Source: Erythrobasidium yunnanense (lineage: Eukaryota; Basidiomycota; Cystobasidiomycetes; Erythrobasidiales; Erythrobasidiaceae). From it: a stretch of 64,000 bases of DNA. The DNA is taken from positions 372,001 to 436,000 of the forward strand of contig BCJC01000002.1 in assembly GCA_001600175.1 (NCBI GenBank), given 5' to 3'. Shown one piece after another: positions 61,139-64,000 of this stretch (positions are counted from its first letter, which is position 1; every line of letters begins with the position of its first letter). A program made the translations under genes and the position numbers. Under the pieces are notes generated by a model. It was not told where the DNA came from and did not search any database. It worked only from the letters and a program-made list of their open reading frames with translations.

Positions 61139-61456
61139 AAACCCTTCTGTACTCATTTCTCCTCTGTTGACGCTCGTTCGCAAAGTCGTTCCTTCCAGTC
61201 AGCCAGGCCTTCCGCGCTTTGCGCCCTTGCCTTGTCTTGCCTGGCTTTTGCCTTGCTCGCTGTTTGCCCATCTCGCCCAAAAACGCAAATATAGCAGTAA
61301 AAGCAAGACAGATCCATTACTACAACACTCAAGGCATACAATCTCAAAGTTACAAGCTTCGCGGAGGCTCGAAAAGCCCTCGAAAGGCAGAGCTGGGCTG
61401 TCCGGGATCCCTTCGACGACAGGCTGGCCCGTTTGAAGAACGAGCAGAGCGTCAAA
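61139..61456. other. intergen CPA1 to CHD1
   Basis: About 320 bases between same-strand genes; CPA1 3' UTR and CHD1 promoter. No element was recognised. Confidence 0.45.
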
Positions 61457-64000
61457 ATGGACGTCGATGGCTCATATCAGAGTGAGTATCGTCCGCCAGC
61501 AGCTCGGTTTCTGCGAATAAACGCCCCCCTCTTGTCGCTGCGTGATGCTCTCATTTCCATCGACCGTACTGCATGACACTCCATCTCCATGACTTCTACA
61601 TAGTACGAGTACGGTCTCTCATAAAGGCTTGAGCAGCCTACGCTCGTTGATGTTCACTGCGAGCAACGGGCGCCGGCGGTCTTGTCGCGAGTTTAGACGG
61701 GTCGCCCCTGTCGCAAGAGCATTGACAGGTCTAAGGTCAAAAGTCAAGCCTCATGAACGTTTTACTGGCTATGAAGACACTCCCCGTCTGCCCGTCCATC
61801 ACCATCCTCTTCTATTCCGAGCTTCCCAAGCGATATCCACGAGCATCATATGCTGATATAGCCTTGCAACATCTGCAGATGTACCTCCTTCGGCTACCGA
61901 TAGTCAAGGAAGACCTTTGGCAGCTTCTCTAGCACCCAATCCTGAGCTAGCAGGGCTAGACACTTCTTCCCATCTCTTTTCGGGTCCGGCTAAGCCGGTG
62001 CAGCAGTCTATCAATGCTACACACGCCTTGACGGATGTCCCTAGTATCGTCAGCGATGTTGCAGAGGGCATGATGCGCCAGAATAATGGCGCTTCCCTTG
62101 ACGCTGAAGCAGACGATGCTATGTCTGTTGATGGCCAAAGCAATGGCGCAGCTGAGGATCAAGAAGACGAAGACGAGGACGAGAATGAAGAGGAAGAGGA
62201 AGAGGACCCTGCTAGTGGCTCCGAGTTCTCAGCTGGTAGTGAGGATATGGCCAGACAAGAAAAGGAGGATAGAGCTTTCGATGAAGAAAGGCTCGATCAC
62301 ATCGCTGGCAATGCAGCTCAGGCAGGCAGGGACTACGTCGACCAGCAAAGGGGGGTCAGAGAAGATAGTCAGACCTCGCAGCCAAGGGGGAGAGGCGACA
62401 TCACGATGGATGCTGAGCTTGATCCCGATCTTTATGGCCTTCGGAGAAGTGTAAGTGGACAACCACCTAGCCTTGTTTCCAGGCCAACCTCACACTTGTT
62501 CGCATACGCAGAACCGCGGTGCGATCGCTCGAGCTAACGTGCAGAAATACCTCGAAGACTCCGACGATGAAGTCGTCCGACCTCCTCGTAGAGGCGGTAA
62601 AGGCAAAGCTCGAGCTAGAGACGACGACTCCGACGAAGATACGATGCCTTACCGCTCTGCTCCTGGCTCTCGCCGTCAGTCCGGCATGAGCGAGTCTGTC
62701 TCGGCCGAGGACGACCAGGACGAATCTGATGTAGACGATGCCTTCTATTCCAACAAGAAAGATAAGAGTAGATCGAAGAGTAAGAAGCAGAAGGCGGTCA
62801 ATGGGAAGAAGAAGCTTCGAAGGGCAGGTAACGACTCTGAGGACTTTGACTCGGACCTATATGCTGCCTATGGTTCTCGAAACGCTCCTCGGGCCAAGCG
62901 AGACCCGGTCAACTACAACGAAGCCGAGGCATACGACTCGATGCTGTCCGACGAGATCACGCCCGATGAAGACGAAGATGACGAAGACGAGGATATATCG
63001 AGAGATGGTGAAACACACAAGAAGAGCATCGCTGCTCAAGGCGACGCAGTTGATGGTGTCTTCGACCACAAGCGGGCTGATGATGCGTGTAAGTCGTCGC
63101 TCTCCTTGAGCGTCTAGATCCCGCTAACCAGGTTGACAGCTCCTGATGAAGAAGACAATACGCAAAAGAACATTCTCTTCCTTGTAAAGTGGCAGGGTTA
63201 TAGTCACCTACACAGTAAGTCCTGAAATATCGGCCTTTGCTTCATATTTCTGATCGGTAAACAGATACTTGGGAATTGCTATCCGACCTCAAGAATTTCC
63301 GAGGGTACAAGCGAGTTGAGAACTACATCAAGTCAACCTACATTGCTGCCGAGCGCATCAAGAATGACCGCACAATGTCACGAGAGGATGTCGAAGCTTT
63401 TGAAATCGATCGGGAACGTCGACGAGAACAGCTGGAAGGGTTCAAAACGGTAGAGAGGATCATCTCTCAACGGGATGCTGCAGCAAATCTCGACATCCCT
63501 TATGACCATCGTAAGCCTAAGAGCATAGCTTTGAGCAACACGAGCTGACGATCCAAGTCAATTGCAGTCGAATACTTGTGCAAGTGGAAAGGGCTAGTCT
63601 ACGCAGAGTCGACGTGGGAAGATCACGATACGATCTCAAAGATCGCACAGGCAGAAATCGACGCTTTCGTAGCGCGATCTTCTGCGTCTACTCTTCCGCA
63701 CCGCTCCGCAGCATACAGCAGAAACAGACCGAATTTCACCGCAATCAAGGAACAGCCTGAATACATCAACATCGGCGGAGAGCTGAAGGACTTCCAAATC
63801 ACCGGGCTTAATTGGCTTGTGTACCTTTGGTGTAGACGAGAGAATGGTATTCTAGCAGACGAGGTAAGCGCTTGTGTACGTAACAAGAGACTCGACTGAT
63901 CAGGCATATCAAACTAGATGGGTCTCGGCAAAAGTAAGTCTCTTTTGTATAAGCAGGGTCAATTGCTAAGCCACATACCAGCCGTTCAAACCTGTGCGAT
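61457..64000 (+). CDS. CHD1: chromodomain helicase CHD1 (3' partial)
   Basis: Exons in the window: 61457-61481, 61879-62450, 62512-63088, 63140-63214, 63265-63510, 63568-63863, 63918-63933 and 63982 to the edge. Chd1 spaces nucleosomes along transcribed genes. Seen: an acidic, disordered N-terminus (Glu/Asp runs, then KKDKSRSKSKKQK), chromodomain 1 with FLVKWQGYSHLHNTWE, chromodomain 2 with EYLCKWKGLVYAESTWED, and the start of the SNF2 ATPase, GGELKDFQITGLNWLVYLW, then NGILADEMGLGKT. The Walker A motif is cut by introns on both sides, leaving a 16-nt exon that encodes MGLGK. The first intron (61482-61878) is 397 nt, by far the longest seen here, and exon 1 is only 25 nt; this start is the least certain part. 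The rest runs off the right edge. Confidence 0.9.

Overview
This window is nuclear DNA from a fungus, very probably a basidiomycete. The signs are very dense short introns (mostly 50-65 nt, GT-AG, with a CTGAC or CTAAT branch site close to the acceptor), tightly packed genes on both strands, mid-range GC, and a gene set typical of Basidiomycota: a GRG-1/CCG-1 protein, a CsbD-like stress protein, an HSP12-like protein and tandem NmrA-like oxidoreductases. I cannot name the species. I rebuilt about 148 introns by eye from reading frame, splice signals and family conservation. Nearly all spliced models come out as whole codons. No transposon, LTR element, CRISPR array, rRNA or convincing tRNA gene was seen.

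Layout. 1-16.7 kb: the 3' part of PHO88/SND3 (its first exon lies off the left edge), a cytosolic alpha-amylase, a small zinc-ribbon protein, ribosome-biogenesis factor NSA2, a 2,219-residue DUF1765 protein, and a head-to-head pair of Dap1-like heme protein and arrestin-like adaptor. 17-24.3 kb: an ammonium transporter with 14 exons, a Cys-3/Met4-type bZIP factor, a Cof-type HAD phosphatase and a GRG-1 homologue. 24.3-36.1 kb: the GPI-anchor enzyme MCD4, mitoribosomal protein mS37/MRP10, an unknown membrane protein, a Gfo/Idh/MocA oxidoreductase, an orphan seven-TM protein and an unknown acidic protein. 36.3-50 kb: GCN5, D-lactate dehydrogenase, a G-alpha subunit, an SDR oxidoreductase, a nicotinamidase, a CsbD-like protein, eIF5-mimic protein (BZW1/5MP) and an HSP12-like protein. 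50-64 kb: EFG1, three tandem NmrA-like oxidoreductases, a PrmC/Mtq1 methyltransferase, CWC24, CPA1, and the first part of CHD1, cut by the right edge.

Most genes are core housekeeping genes without operon-like links. Some themes recur: chromatin and transcription (GCN5, CHD1, bZIP), ribosome and translation (NSA2, EFG1, mS37, BZW1, PrmC), nitrogen, arginine and sulfur metabolism (ammonium transporter, CPA1, Cys-3-like bZIP), signalling (G-alpha, arrestin, seven-TM protein), and small stress proteins (GRG-1, CsbD, HSP12).

The most unusual features concern gene structure. At least five GC-AG introns are forced by reading frame, four with a gcgag(t/c) donor, and one intron in MCD4 looks like GA-AG. 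There are many micro-exons (9-22 nt). A perfect 10-bp inverted repeat sits at the centre of the 74-bp gap between the Dap1 and arrestin start codons. The HSP12-like protein has a fourfold repeated motif that is cut by introns at the same place three times. The three NmrA paralogues share an upstream AGCTYNGTCAGYA block. All functions are inferred from sequence recognition without database searches.
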